Position numbers and translations under genes: made by a program. This document shows positions 26,590 to 36,674 of a stretch of DNA of 64,000 nt, piece after piece (the stretch's first letter is position 1; every line of letters starts with the position of its first letter). Origin of the DNA: Candidatus Cloacimonetes bacterium HGW-Cloacimonetes-3 (GTDB taxonomy: Bacteria; Cloacimonadota; Cloacimonadia; Cloacimonadales; Cloacimonadaceae); assembly GCA_002840645.1 (NCBI GenBank), contig PHBO01000002.1, forward strand, positions 124,001 through 188,000. The letters run 5' to 3'. The notes beneath the pieces were generated by a model that did not search any database, was not told the origin of the DNA, and worked only from the letters and a program-made list of their open reading frames with translations.

Positions 26590-28247
26590 CTTTACTAATT
26601 ATCAGCAGTGCCTTGTTTGCGCAGGTGGATAGCCTTAGTGTGGAAGCCGTAGCAGATACGCTTGCGTTCAGAGCAGCCCGAGCCGGCAAAGGCGAAATAG
26701 AAGCATGGTTAGATTTGTATCGTGGCAATCCAACTGCGGCGGTATTCAGTTCGGCTGCTATGGAATCAGATTTTGGAGATATCCATCATTCCGGGTACTT
26801 ATTTATCGGCAGACCGGGCTTGCCTATGCCCTTTCGGCATGGTATCGAGCAGCTTGGCAGTGCTTTTTCAGCATCCATGTATTATGGCATGTACAGCAGT
26901 TTTTACACTCCCATGGATGTGTTTGGCAGCATAGATTATGGGGTGAGGGACTATCCTTATGCTCCAGCTCTTTCAGTTATTCATGGTGGGATTGGGGATT
27001 ATGAGCACAGATTTGCGAAAGCGAGCTTAAAAAAGGGTGAACTATTAGGCTTTCCCGGGGCAAGTTATCAGGGTGATCTGCTGGTTCAGAATGGCACCTG
27101 GACAGATATCCTGGCTGCTGAAACCTCTATGAAGCAATATCTGAAGGCAGATGCCGGCTTGTTCACTCTGGAAGCGGAGATTGCATCTTGGGAAAAGGAT
27201 ATTGCTATGAACGAGCTGCTGCCGGTTTATTGGCAAACTACGAATTTTAAGATTATTCAGGATGTTAGCCAGCTCTATGCAGCAGTAAAACACCCGCTTG
27301 GGGAACTGAAAGTGCTGAAGAGCAAAGAAAAAGCAGACTATACAGGCTTTGCCAAGAGCCTGGAGAATAATACAACTCAGCTTAGCTTAGCCCATCAGCG
27401 AAATGCCGGGATATACAAGTATCAGCTTGCATACGAGCGCACTTGGCAGGAAAGAAACTATGAGGCTACCGGCAGTTTCGACCAGGAGAATTACCGGGAA
27501 AAGCTGTCTATAGCCTGGGACAGCTATGTGAAAGCCGGCGTTAGCCTGAAAGCAGACTGGCTGGATTGGAAGCGGGGAAGAGTGTTTTCTGACCTCTGCT
27601 TACCCGCATGGGATTCTTATCTTGGTGTGTATGCCAAAGCCCTACTGGGACACGACGAACCAACTGCTAAAGCGCAGGATATCTACAATCTGAATGCAGA
27701 ATTAGACTATCTGGATATGTCCACCCGCCATGAAGCCGCAGCATATCTGCGCTACGAATGGCTGGGAGTTTCCACCCTACTGGCAGTGGGGACGAAGAAC
27801 ATCCAGCAGAAGGCTTCTACAGCACTGCTAACCAATGCGGATGAACAGCTTTTTATCAGATTGGCATTGGATGTTAAACAGAACTGGCGCAATTGGGAAT
27901 TGCTTGCCCAGCCCTATTGGGTGTGGACAAATGCGGATGACAATATGTGCGAAAGCCCGGAATTCCGCTTTCAAAGCATGCAAAACCTGCTTTACCATTT
28001 GCCCTATAATAACTCTCTGGTGGCAGGCTTCGGTGTAAGCGGACACTCCGGCTATTATGCCGCAAATGCCGTAAACCCCATTCTTCTTGAAGCTTCCACA
28101 GCTCTGGACTTCTGGGGAGGCTTTAATATAGACAGGTATTTCGAGTTCAGAGTTGGGCTGCAAAATGCCCTATCAAGCACTATCTATGGTGCTTTCCCTG
28201 CACCCCTGTCTCTGCACGTTAATATGCGATGGCTATATCTAAATTAA
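26562..28247 (+). CDS. Putative outer membrane protein of unknown function
   Basis: Start MLQKTWLAIALLIISSALFAQ (signal peptide) overlaps the epimerase end by 28 bp; beta-rich, aromatic-rich sequence. Confidence 0.75.
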   Translation: MLQKTWLAIALLIISSALFAQVDSLSVEAVADTLAFRAARAGKGEIEAWLDLYRGNPTAAVFSSAAMESDFGDIHHSGYLFIGRPGLPMPFRHGIEQLGSAFSASMYYGMYSSFYTPMDVFGSIDYGVRDYPYAPALSVIHGGIGDYEHRFAKASLKKGELLGFPGASYQGDLLVQNGTWTDILAAETSMKQYLKADAGLFTLEAEIASWEKDIAMNELLPVYWQTTNFKIIQDVSQLYAAVKHPLGELKVLKSKEKADYTGFAKSLENNTTQLSLAHQRNAGIYKYQLAYERTWQERNYEATGSFDQENYREKLSIAWDSYVKAGVSLKADWLDWKRGRVFSDLCLPAWDSYLGVYAKALLGHDEPTAKAQDIYNLNAELDYLDMSTRHEAAAYLRYEWLGVSTLLAVGTKNIQQKASTALLTNADEQLFIRLALDVKQNWRNWELLAQPYWVWTNADDNMCESPEFRFQSMQNLLYHLPYNNSLVAGFGVSGHSGYYAANAVNPILLEASTALDFWGGFNIDRYFEFRVGLQNALSSTIYGAFPAPLSLHVNMRWLYLN

Positions 28248-28272
28248 CTTAACTGTTTAGCAGGCTAAGGGC

Positions 28273-30030
28273 TTAGCTTTGCTTCAGGTGCTCGTGCAGG
28301 AAATCATGATATTCGGGATTGCCAAACACCAGCTCTTCATGCGTACCTTTGTGGCTCTTGCCATGCGAATCTAAGAACAGAACGCTATTCACATAACGCA
28401 GTGTTGATAACCTGTGAGATATTACAATAGCAGATATCCCGGGGTAGTTAGCATCAATACTCAGCCATAGCTTTTCTTCGTTCTCGGCATCCAAGCTGGC
28501 AGTAATATCATCCAGAATAAGCAGTTCAGGTCTTTTTATCAAGGCACGGGCTATGGTTAAGCGTTGCTTCTGCCCACCTGAAACACCCAGCCCACGGTTG
28601 CCTACCAGAGTTTGGTGCTTATCCGGGAAATTGGCAATCTCGCTTTCCAGCTGGGAAGTTTTAACCGCAATGTTATACTCAATTTCACTTGCTTCACCCA
28701 CTGCAAATAGTATGTTGTCCTTCACTGTACCACCAAAGAGCAATGGCTCTTGCGGTACATAGGCTACTACATCTCGCAGGGATTTGATATCCAGATTGGC
28801 TATGTTCACCCCATTCACTTTAATCTCGCCTTTTGTGGGTAACAACAGCCCTAAAACCAGGTTGGCAATAGTGCTTTTTCCGCTTCCTGTGCCACCCAGA
28901 ATAAGCATCCGCTCGCCCTGGGCAAGCTCAAAACTGCAATCTGTGATAACCGGATCCGGCTTATCGAGATAATGGCAACAGACATCTTCGAAGCAAAGCG
29001 AAGAAAAGCTGCTAATATGCTCACCCTTACCAAAGCTATCGTTAAAGGTGGGATAGTTCTTGATATCTTCCAGACGGTCTATATTCACAAAGGCTTGCTT
29101 GCCGGATACGAAAAGCTGTGGCAGGTCTATAAGGGGGTAGATCATCATGGAAAGATAGGTGTAGAACAGGAAGAAGGTTCCCACCGTTATCTGTCCCTTC
29201 ACCGCCATGTAACCGCCAAACAGGATAACGCCAATCTGGGCAAAGTAATCAATGTATTGCCAGATGAGGGAGAGGACGGCATTCAGCTTCACCATGCTCA
29301 TTTCGGTCTTAAAACGCTGCGCCAAAGCGGTATCGAAGAAGCGGTTATACTTCTCTTCGCTCACAAAGCTCTTAACAATACGTATCCCAGAGAAGCTCAT
29401 TTCCAACTGGTTGTTAATCGCAGAAATGGCTTGCTGGTTACGGTTAAAGTTCGCATACAGCTTGTCCGAAGTAAAGTAAAACACCACCATCATCAGCGGT
29501 AACGGCGCTATGGAAAGAAAGGTTAGCTTCACATTGATGCTGAACATCACAATAAGGGAAAAGACGATCATAGAGAATGAGTTAAAGGCACGGAATATAC
29601 CTGAACAAAGGAACCAGCTTATCTTCGGGAAATCGGACAGATCGTCCGTAAGCCTGGTTACTATGTCACCGGTTCTATACTTCTGGAAAAAGCTGAAGTC
29701 CTTGCGGGCAATAAACTTGAAGTAGAACACCCGTAAGCTATGCTCAAAGCGGATATTAACCCAACCCCGGAGGGCAGGATAGAAGCCTGTAAACAGCTGT
29801 GCTATACCGATAGCCAGGAAAAGTATAATAATGCGATTCACTTCCTTTAGGGGGGTGGGATACTTTTCCGGGCTTAGCAGGATGTCTTTCAGCAAGTCTA
29901 TCAGCAGCTTGAACGCCCAGGGATAGGCAATGGACACTGCCGAAGAAGCAAGCGTAAACACCACCATGATAATCACAAACAGCTTTTGCTTTTTCCACTG
30001 AGTGATAATCCAGCTTACATTACGGTTCAT
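28273..30030 (-). CDS. ABC transporter ATP-binding/permease protein (exporter half)
   Basis: Walker A GGTGSGKST, signature LGVSGGQKQRL, Walker B LLILDDITASLD; N-terminal TM domain. Confidence 0.95.
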   Translation of the reverse strand: MNRNVSWIITQWKKQKLFVIIMVVFTLASSAVSIAYPWAFKLLIDLLKDILLSPEKYPTPLKEVNRIIILFLAIGIAQLFTGFYPALRGWVNIRFEHSLRVFYFKFIARKDFSFFQKYRTGDIVTRLTDDLSDFPKISWFLCSGIFRAFNSFSMIVFSLIVMFSINVKLTFLSIAPLPLMMVVFYFTSDKLYANFNRNQQAISAINNQLEMSFSGIRIVKSFVSEEKYNRFFDTALAQRFKTEMSMVKLNAVLSLIWQYIDYFAQIGVILFGGYMAVKGQITVGTFFLFYTYLSMMIYPLIDLPQLFVSGKQAFVNIDRLEDIKNYPTFNDSFGKGEHISSFSSLCFEDVCCHYLDKPDPVITDCSFELAQGERMLILGGTGSGKSTIANLVLGLLLPTKGEIKVNGVNIANLDIKSLRDVVAYVPQEPLLFGGTVKDNILFAVGEASEIEYNIAVKTSQLESEIANFPDKHQTLVGNRGLGVSGGQKQRLTIARALIKRPELLILDDITASLDAENEEKLWLSIDANYPGISAIVISHRLSTLRYVNSVLFLDSHGKSHKGTHEELVFGNPEYHDFLHEHLKQS

Positions 30031-31784
30031 GCTTTCTCCTGCTTTAGCAGTTGCAATTCCACCAGCTTGCGGTAGTCATCAGAGCTTTTCATCAGTTCGC
30101 TGTGGCTTCCGCGTGCTACAATTTCTCCCGCACTGAAGAACAGTATCTCATCCGCATCCAGCACGGAGGTAAGCCTGTGCGCCACCACCACGGCGGTCTT
30201 ATGGGCAAACACTTTTTGCATGGTGCGTTGAATCTTAGCTTCAGTCTGCGGGTCTATGGAGGCGGTTGCTTCGTCCATCACGATTATCTCGGAGTTAAAG
30301 GCTAAGGCACGGGCAAAGCTGATAAGCTGCTTCTCGCCCTGAGAGATGTTCTGCCCGCGTTCGGCAAGTTCGGAATCCAAGCCCATAGGCAATGCTTCGA
30401 TAAAATCGTCCAATTGCACGATAGACACGGCTTCCTTCACCTGCTCTATGCTTACGTTATCGTTGTAAACACGTACGTTTTCCAATATACTACCGGGGAA
30501 AAGGAATATATCCTGCAGTATCAGACCTATCTTGGTTCGCCAGGCACGGAACTCCAGCTCAGTTAGCGGAATGCCATCCACGGTTATCTTACCCTTCTGC
30601 ACTGGATAGAAGCCGCATAAGAGGCTAACGGAGGTTGTCTTCCCGCTGCCTGATGCACCCACCAAAGCAATGGTCTTGCCTTTGGGAATACTAAAACTAA
30701 CGTCCTTCAGCACCCATTCTTCGTCCTTGTAGGCAAACCACACGTTCTCGAAGCGTATCTCATGCTGGAACACAGGCATGGTCGTTCCCCTGAACTCGTC
30801 CTCTTCGGTAGGCAATCCGGTAAGCTCCAGAATGCGTTTCAGCGACACAAAGGAACGCTGTATCTGCATCACATTCTCGGATATATGCATCAAAGGCCAA
30901 ATCATCTGGTAAATATACTGGATAAACACGATCAAAGTACCAATCGTTACCGCTCCGGCAATTACTTTCGGAGCCGATATCTTGATGATAACGATTACAA
31001 ACAACACGTTCGTGATAAACATAAAGATGCTTTGCGAGCCATACTCTATAAAGGAAGTGCGGGTTTCCAATATCCGTTTGGAGAGTGATGCTGCTTCCAC
31101 CTCGGCAATAACTTTCTCTTGCTTATTTAGCGCTTGTATCACCTGCATGCCCTGCACAAAATCTGTAATCTTTGCCGTTACATTGGCATAGCGTTCGCGT
31201 ATCTGCCGGTAAAACTTGGATAGATAGCGGATCAGGAAGCTGTAACCCACTATGGACACCACTACCAGCGGCATAATATAGATGGTTATCTGCCAATTGC
31301 GCACAAACAGCACGGCAAAAACCCCAAAGAAGAACAGCACATTGCCAATAATGGTGATGGATAGATCAGAAAACAGTGCTTTCACCCGCTCGCTATCGCT
31401 TTCCACACGGGCAATCAGCTCGCCTACGGGTTGCTTGTTAAACCAGGGGATGGGCAGCTTCAACAAGTGACGGAATACTTCACCCTTAAACTTGGTGATA
31501 ATCTTTATCCCCAAACGGGAGAGAAGCACAATCTGCAAATAGGAAAGCAGACCCGAAAGCAGCACAACTGCCACAAAGAACAGGCCGTACTTGTACATCT
31601 CAGGCATGTTTTTGTCCGGAATACTGCGGTCAATAATGCGTGCCAGAATAAGGGGATGGAGCAGCCTGAGCCCAGAGGTGATCAGCATGGCAAACAAACC
31701 AAAAAACAGCAATCCCAAGTCCTTTTTAACGAATGGATAAAGGAGCTTCAGGTAATACGTAAACTTCTGTTTTGGTTCTGCCAT
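30027..31784 (-). CDS. ABC transporter ATP-binding/permease protein (exporter half)
   Basis: Walker A GASGSGKTT, signature NISQGEKQLISFARAL, Walker B IIVMDEATASID; overlaps the partner by 4 bp. Confidence 0.95.
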   Translation of the reverse strand: MAEPKQKFTYYLKLLYPFVKKDLGLLFFGLFAMLITSGLRLLHPLILARIIDRSIPDKNMPEMYKYGLFFVAVVLLSGLLSYLQIVLLSRLGIKIITKFKGEVFRHLLKLPIPWFNKQPVGELIARVESDSERVKALFSDLSITIIGNVLFFFGVFAVLFVRNWQITIYIMPLVVVSIVGYSFLIRYLSKFYRQIRERYANVTAKITDFVQGMQVIQALNKQEKVIAEVEAASLSKRILETRTSFIEYGSQSIFMFITNVLFVIVIIKISAPKVIAGAVTIGTLIVFIQYIYQMIWPLMHISENVMQIQRSFVSLKRILELTGLPTEEDEFRGTTMPVFQHEIRFENVWFAYKDEEWVLKDVSFSIPKGKTIALVGASGSGKTTSVSLLCGFYPVQKGKITVDGIPLTELEFRAWRTKIGLILQDIFLFPGSILENVRVYNDNVSIEQVKEAVSIVQLDDFIEALPMGLDSELAERGQNISQGEKQLISFARALAFNSEIIVMDEATASIDPQTEAKIQRTMQKVFAHKTAVVVAHRLTSVLDADEILFFSAGEIVARGSHSELMKSSDDYRKLVELQLLKQEKA

Positions 31785-31830
31785 GATATACTACACCTAT
31801 CTGGTTAAGGGATTGAGGTTAATAAAGAAC

Positions 31831-31907
31831 TGGTCGGGATGAGAGGATTTGAACCTCCGGCCTCTCGGTCCCGAACCGAGCGCGCTACCGGACTGCGCTA
31901 CATCCCG
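31831..31907 (-). tRNA. tRNA-Pro(CGG), CCA encoded
   Basis: Reverse strand CGGGATG...CATCCCG-ACCA, anticodon arm CTCGG-TTCGGGA-CCGAG. Confidence 0.95.
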
Positions 31908-32113
31908 ACCGCTTAGATGGTCAAAGTCCGATAGGCAGGATTTCTGTCAAGTATCTTTTTTGGCTCTATAGTGCGTATCATAAGCATCAACATCAGGCTA
32001 ACGACATGTTTATTGTAGGAGTAGTCAAATCAAGTATTCTTGTTTAATTACAGCTTTAAACAATGTAAAACGTGAAGATCACAATAAAAGTAGGGAAGAT
32101 GTTTAGAGGCGAT

Positions 32114-32455
32114 CTACAGAGCAAGCAACAAGGCTTTCAGCCCCTGAGATACGGCAATTTCCACAAGCTTCTTTGCTATTTTGCCTAAGAGCTTCTTTGT
32201 GTTTTCTTTAGATATATGCTTCTCAGCGGAAGCCATTGCCTCGAAGGCATTCCTATTTAGGTGAAACACTTTTTCTGCTTGCTCATCATTCATTTTACCG
32301 CTAATTATACTATCATCAATCCACTGCATTCTCTCCATGAAGAAAACTGTGTTATCGTGCACTAACTTCTTGCTTTCTTCGTTGGAGCTTGTTATAAATT
32401 CACTTAGGCTTTTAGAGATTTCCCTCTTTGCCGCTTCAAATGCTTTCTTATCCAT
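32114..32455 (-). CDS. Small helical protein of unknown function
   Basis: 113 aa ORF, charged helical sequence; adjacent to the next accessory ORF in the same orientation. Confidence 0.65.
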   Translation of the reverse strand: MDKKAFEAAKREISKSLSEFITSSNEESKKLVHDNTVFFMERMQWIDDSIISGKMNDEQAEKVFHLNRNAFEAMASAEKHISKENTKKLLGKIAKKLVEIAVSQGLKALLLAL

Positions 32456-32465
32456 TATGCTCTTC

Positions 32466-32897
32466 CTATTTATTATCCAAGAATACTTTTAGATTCACAT
32501 TGGTTTGCTTAAGGTAACTGGAAAAGAATAGGTAGTGCTTCTCTGGAATAGAGCTCACACCATTTTTATACTCACCAAACATCATATCAATATCGGCTAT
32601 CTCATTGTTAATTATTTTAAGCATATCCTTATCATAGCCTTTCTGCTTTTGCATCTCATCGCGGATGGAAATTAGCTTCTGCTGTTGAGAAAATAATTCA
32701 TCCACTTCACCTGTTACCATCTCATGCTCTACTGAATTCTGCTTTTCGCAATAGGCGATCATGTTGTTATAAACAGATATTGTCGTTGAAACAAAATTAT
32801 TGTTGTATGCATGAACCGTTTTTTGAGCGCATGCTGATAGCGATATTATTACGATTGCCAATATGCTAATCACAATATAGAGATTACGCTCTTTCAT
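32466..32897 (-). CDS. Small lipoprotein of unknown function
   Basis: Start MKERNLYIVISILAIVIISLSACAQKT with lipobox LSAC; SD-like GGAG upstream. Confidence 0.68.
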   Translation of the reverse strand: MKERNLYIVISILAIVIISLSACAQKTVHAYNNNFVSTTISVYNNMIAYCEKQNSVEHEMVTGEVDELFSQQQKLISIRDEMQKQKGYDKDMLKIINNEIADIDMMFGEYKNGVSSIPEKHYLFFSSYLKQTNVNLKVFLDNK

Positions 32898-33165
32898 TGT
32901 TAACTCCTTTTGAACCATGTGAACTTAAGCTTTGGGCACAATCATGTGTACAATAAAGAAAGTACTATTATTGTTATCGCTCATTTAGTCACTCCTATCT
33001 GTACTGTTTGGCTAAGGCATCTTCTCAAAGACACAGTTATGGTTTCGTTTATATATTGTAATTTGCTGTATTGCCACGGGTGTCACAAGCTTTTCAAAGA
33101 ATGCAAGTTATGCTATCTATCTAATTCTTGCGATCAGAAACAAACAATAGGGTAGAGGACTCTAA

Positions 33166-34836
33166 TCATAATACCTTTCTAAAGCATATTTGCAAGTCCA
33201 CATTTAAAAAACCGTTGATATGCTTGTATGCATTGACCAATTCATACTTCGCCATGAATGGCAGATTCTCTTTGTTCAGTTGATTGCCTTCATATAGAAC
33301 ACATAGCATAACACAATAATCCTTACGAACAATCTCACTAACTTCTTTAGGAATCAGATCTAAAAAGTAGTTTGCATTAGGTGTGGTAAGGATAAACTCT
33401 CTTATGCTATTTCTGCATGGACGGTCACTAATAAATGCACTAGTATAAAAACGACATTGTACAAATAAATGGCTTATTGATGCTGAGCCTTGGGCGTATC
33501 TTTTTACATGAATGAATATCTTATCATGATGGAACATGTCACAGATTTCATAATATTTTTGCCCTGCAATGACCATTTTTTGCTTATCAAAGAGAAGTAA
33601 ATCTGAGCACCTTTCTACAGCCTTCTCATTATAGATGGCTTCTGTTTTTTTACCACTTGCTACATCATCGATAGCAATGCTTTCTGGCAAGAAAGTGGGG
33701 GTAACTGTTTGAATATCGTCAAGATTGTTGTTTATCTCTTCGACAAATTCGTGAGACACACACTTCCAATCACCACCGCTAAGTACATACAAATCACCTT
33801 CATACTCTATTTCGGCAACAATGCAATCATATGCATTATATGGCTTTTCAAAAATACTCGTGTCACTATTATAAGGATGAATTCTCCACTTCTTTATAGT
33901 GTCTATAGATGATCTTGCGTTAAATCTTGAGTTACTGTTGACTAACTCAATGAATGATATGTTATTAGTTAAGTCTTCTGTGCGTCTGCAGTAGGAAAAA
34001 TCGTATACTTCATAATTGATTAAATCAGGCGGAGCGAGATGGATTTTATCAAATCTGTTATTTTTTATATCTTCAAACATAGCTGTATTTAGGTTCTCAA
34101 TAATTACTTTATCAGAAACGAGTTTGTATTTATCATACCATGGAAAGAGAGATTGATAAGTGTTATCATTGTATTTCCCTCCAAGCTCAATTATGATATT
34201 AATGAGCCACAATAAATCAACTTCTTCGGTATGTTTGATTTTGATCGTAATGCTTTCTTTACCACTGAAAGAATTTATATAATCAAAGGAAGGCATTGCT
34301 GATCCTGATAACGCTCTCAAGAAGTCTTTATCTCCATCTAGGAAAAATCCAGTCATATCTGTATCTGAACTTGCTTGTTGTTCAGCTTGCATAGTGACAG
34401 TATCATGTGTTTTTTTTCGGATGCTTCTTAATTTAACTGGGTCGCAAATATTCATAGCAACCTTTAATCCAAAATCTGTAACAATGCGGCCTTCCTGGAG
34501 AAAGCTTTCGCTTGCAATCCCAAACGTTATCGCATAATACTCGTATGAGCCAAGTATTGATATCTTAAAGACCATTATTGCGGAAGGATATTTGTTGGTT
34601 GTATTGAACTTATAATCTGCTTCATCAAACTCGCGATTTACGAATCTTAACCATGGGATATCATCTTGTTTCTTTTTAATGTTACCCCTAATCTTATAAT
34701 TAACCTTGATCTCAACATCAGTACCTTCATTACAATCAGTAATTGATTTATTTACATAGGTTCCTGCAACAAGTATCTGGTCGAAATCGTTATATTCGCT
34801 TTTAATCTTGTATAATTTGATTTTCTCTAAGTCCAT
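33166..34836 (-). CDS. DUF6119/TIGR04141-like sporadically distributed protein
   Basis: Recognisable blocks: 'YYAITFGIASE', 'TDFGLKVAMNICDPVKLRSIRKKT', 'KIHLAPPDLINYEVYDFSY', 'YDCIVAEIEYEGDLYVLSGGDWKCVSHEFVEEINNNLDDI', 'YNEKAVERCSDLLLFDKQKM', 'EICDMFHHDKIFIHVKRYAQGSASISHLFVQC'. Confidence 0.8.
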   Translation of the reverse strand: MDLEKIKLYKIKSEYNDFDQILVAGTYVNKSITDCNEGTDVEIKVNYKIRGNIKKKQDDIPWLRFVNREFDEADYKFNTTNKYPSAIMVFKISILGSYEYYAITFGIASESFLQEGRIVTDFGLKVAMNICDPVKLRSIRKKTHDTVTMQAEQQASSDTDMTGFFLDGDKDFLRALSGSAMPSFDYINSFSGKESITIKIKHTEEVDLLWLINIIIELGGKYNDNTYQSLFPWYDKYKLVSDKVIIENLNTAMFEDIKNNRFDKIHLAPPDLINYEVYDFSYCRRTEDLTNNISFIELVNSNSRFNARSSIDTIKKWRIHPYNSDTSIFEKPYNAYDCIVAEIEYEGDLYVLSGGDWKCVSHEFVEEINNNLDDIQTVTPTFLPESIAIDDVASGKKTEAIYNEKAVERCSDLLLFDKQKMVIAGQKYYEICDMFHHDKIFIHVKRYAQGSASISHLFVQCRFYTSAFISDRPCRNSIREFILTTPNANYFLDLIPKEVSEIVRKDYCVMLCVLYEGNQLNKENLPFMAKYELVNAYKHINGFLNVDLQICFRKVL

Positions 34837-35290
34837 CGTATAATCTCCACATTATTGTTTATATACATTTTGACGGTTTTCATTCCACGAGAAATGAGTT
34901 AACCCCTCTATTAGGTTATGAACACTCTTTGAAAGCATGTAACAGTAACCCACTCACGTTGATCTTTCTACCCTTCGTCAGCACAAGTGTTAGCTCGGAA
35001 TTCCTTTCCAAAGTCCATTAGCGGGATATGATAACCTGTACCGATAAAGCCTTTAGCAGGGCTACATTGATATTCCATTTCCGATAATCTACGATCAATA
35101 ATGCAAGAATCTTGATAGGATTATTTATGTCAAGTTTAAATTAAGGGTAATTCCTGCAAGATTAACCACCGCTTTCTACGCCTGCATTTAGGGTTATTAC
35201 CTAATTCACACATAATTTGGCAGCATACCACTCCAGAATGTAGTTTGTAACATTTGGCAAATAAAGGACAACCGTACATGCCCGTGTAGG

Positions 35291-35483
35291 GCATAAAATG
35301 TAAAGTCCACAGTGTAGGCGTAGCCGTAACTGTGGGTTAATGTGATTAACCCAAACAAGCCCCTCGGGGGCGTTACAATTGCATTTTGTACTACACACAT
35401 GAATTACCCACGAGGGGTTTGCATTATGGCGTTGTTACCCACAGTTCCGGCTGCGCCTTCACTGTGGGCTTTGCATCTTATGC
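35291..35483. repeat. ~190-nt foldback with 50-nt arms (42/50 complementary) and internal subhairpins
   Basis: Left 35291-35340 GCATAAAATGTAAAGTCCACAGTGTAGGCGTAGCCGTAACTGTGGGTTAA versus reverse complement of right 35434-35483 GCATAAGATGCAAAGCCCACAGTGAAGGCGCAGCCGGAACTGTGGGTAAC. Confidence 0.9.
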
Positions 35484-35570
35484 TCCCAAGGGGCTTTCGT
35501 TTATCGTTTTATTGTATTGCATTTTGCGTTAATCATACCTGTACTGTACCTGCAATCCATCCATATCGTT

Positions 35571-35609
35571 CCCGTAACCCTCCCGTATCCGATACGGGAG
35601 GGTTACGGG
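35571..35609. repeat. 39-bp perfect palindrome, related to 14088-14129
   Basis: CCCGTAACCCTCCCGTATC-C-GATACGGGAGGGTTACGGG. Confidence 0.95.
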
Positions 35610-35895
35610 TGGCTTATCGCCGGAATACCCCTTGCGGGCAGGTGCAAAGCCCTCTTTATACCCCTACCGATAAACCAAATCTTAGCTCATGCCAAACTGA
35701 AGAGAAACCAAATTACCCATAGCACAAAAATAAATACGGTAAAACCGTTTGACGATGATCATTGCGTATCATATACAAATGCTCCTATAGTAAATGTTTA
35801 GTGCAGATTATAGTAGAAACATGGGGAGAAGTGTGTTTAAGATATTTCTTGACAAAGCAGCAGAGTGATACAAATATATCTCAAGGAGTATAGCG

Positions 35896-36561
35896 ATGAA
35901 ATGTTTCTATCTAACTATATGTTTTATAATTGCGATCGTAGGTCTTTGTGAAGCCCAAGAAGAGCCTGTAACCATTGGCTACACATGGGATAAGCATAGC
36001 ATAGACTATGAGCTTAGCTCAGGACTTGGGATTTACAGGGATTGCAGCTCGAAGGATTTCTGGAAGGCTGGTTCTTGTGCAGGAGTTGGTGCGAATTACA
36101 CATACACCCCCGCTAAACACATCCGCATGCGAGCTGGGATAAGTGAACAGTTTTATTCTTCCAGCAGGATGGTGGAGCATCCCTATCCTTATGTGATGGA
36201 TATGAAGCTAAAGCTAAGCACAATCTCCACACGCTTAATCGCCGGCAGTGAATGGGTGTTTCCCAAAACGCAAGAGTATCAAACCACCTTTGTGGGGCTT
36301 GGGTTGTATGGCGACGTTATCCACTATGCCAAAGCAAGCGCATGGCCTAACTACATATCACATACCGGGTTAGAAACAATGAACTTGAAAGATTCATTTA
36401 GCTTCATCACACCTGGAATTATGTTCAATGTGGGGATTCAAGGCTCTTTAGGCAGGCTCGATTTGCGCTATATGGTAGATATCACCAGATTCGATATACC
36501 GGGTGTCCCGATTGGCAAGCAGAGACGTGCATTTATTGGGCTGAACTTTGCCTTTCAATAG
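35896..36561 (+). CDS. Putative outer membrane beta-barrel protein
   Basis: Signal peptide MKCFYLTICFIIAIVGLCEAQ; aromatic C-terminus 'RRAFIGLNFAFQ'; upstream TTGACA...TACAAA and AAGGAG. Confidence 0.72.
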   Translation: MKCFYLTICFIIAIVGLCEAQEEPVTIGYTWDKHSIDYELSSGLGIYRDCSSKDFWKAGSCAGVGANYTYTPAKHIRMRAGISEQFYSSSRMVEHPYPYVMDMKLKLSTISTRLIAGSEWVFPKTQEYQTTFVGLGLYGDVIHYAKASAWPNYISHTGLETMNLKDSFSFITPGIMFNVGIQGSLGRLDLRYMVDITRFDIPGVPIGKQRRAFIGLNFAFQ

Positions 36562-36674
36562 GATAAGCCTCGCAGTATGCCCACATAACATAGCTAAGAG
36601 CAGGTGTTTGCATCGAATCCGGTAAACAGCCTGAACTTCCTTAGCGGCAAGCTGCATATTGCATGCTACTTGCT

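Noticed and set aside
31831-35620. Integrative element inserted at tRNA-Pro(CGG)
   Set aside because: No integrase gene and no direct repeat of the tRNA 3' end were seen at the far side of the AT-rich block.
35201-35801. ORFs 35201-35398, 35206-35400, 35342-35722 and 35517-35801
   Set aside because: They cross the large foldback and the 39-bp palindrome and give no recognisable protein; more likely noncoding.
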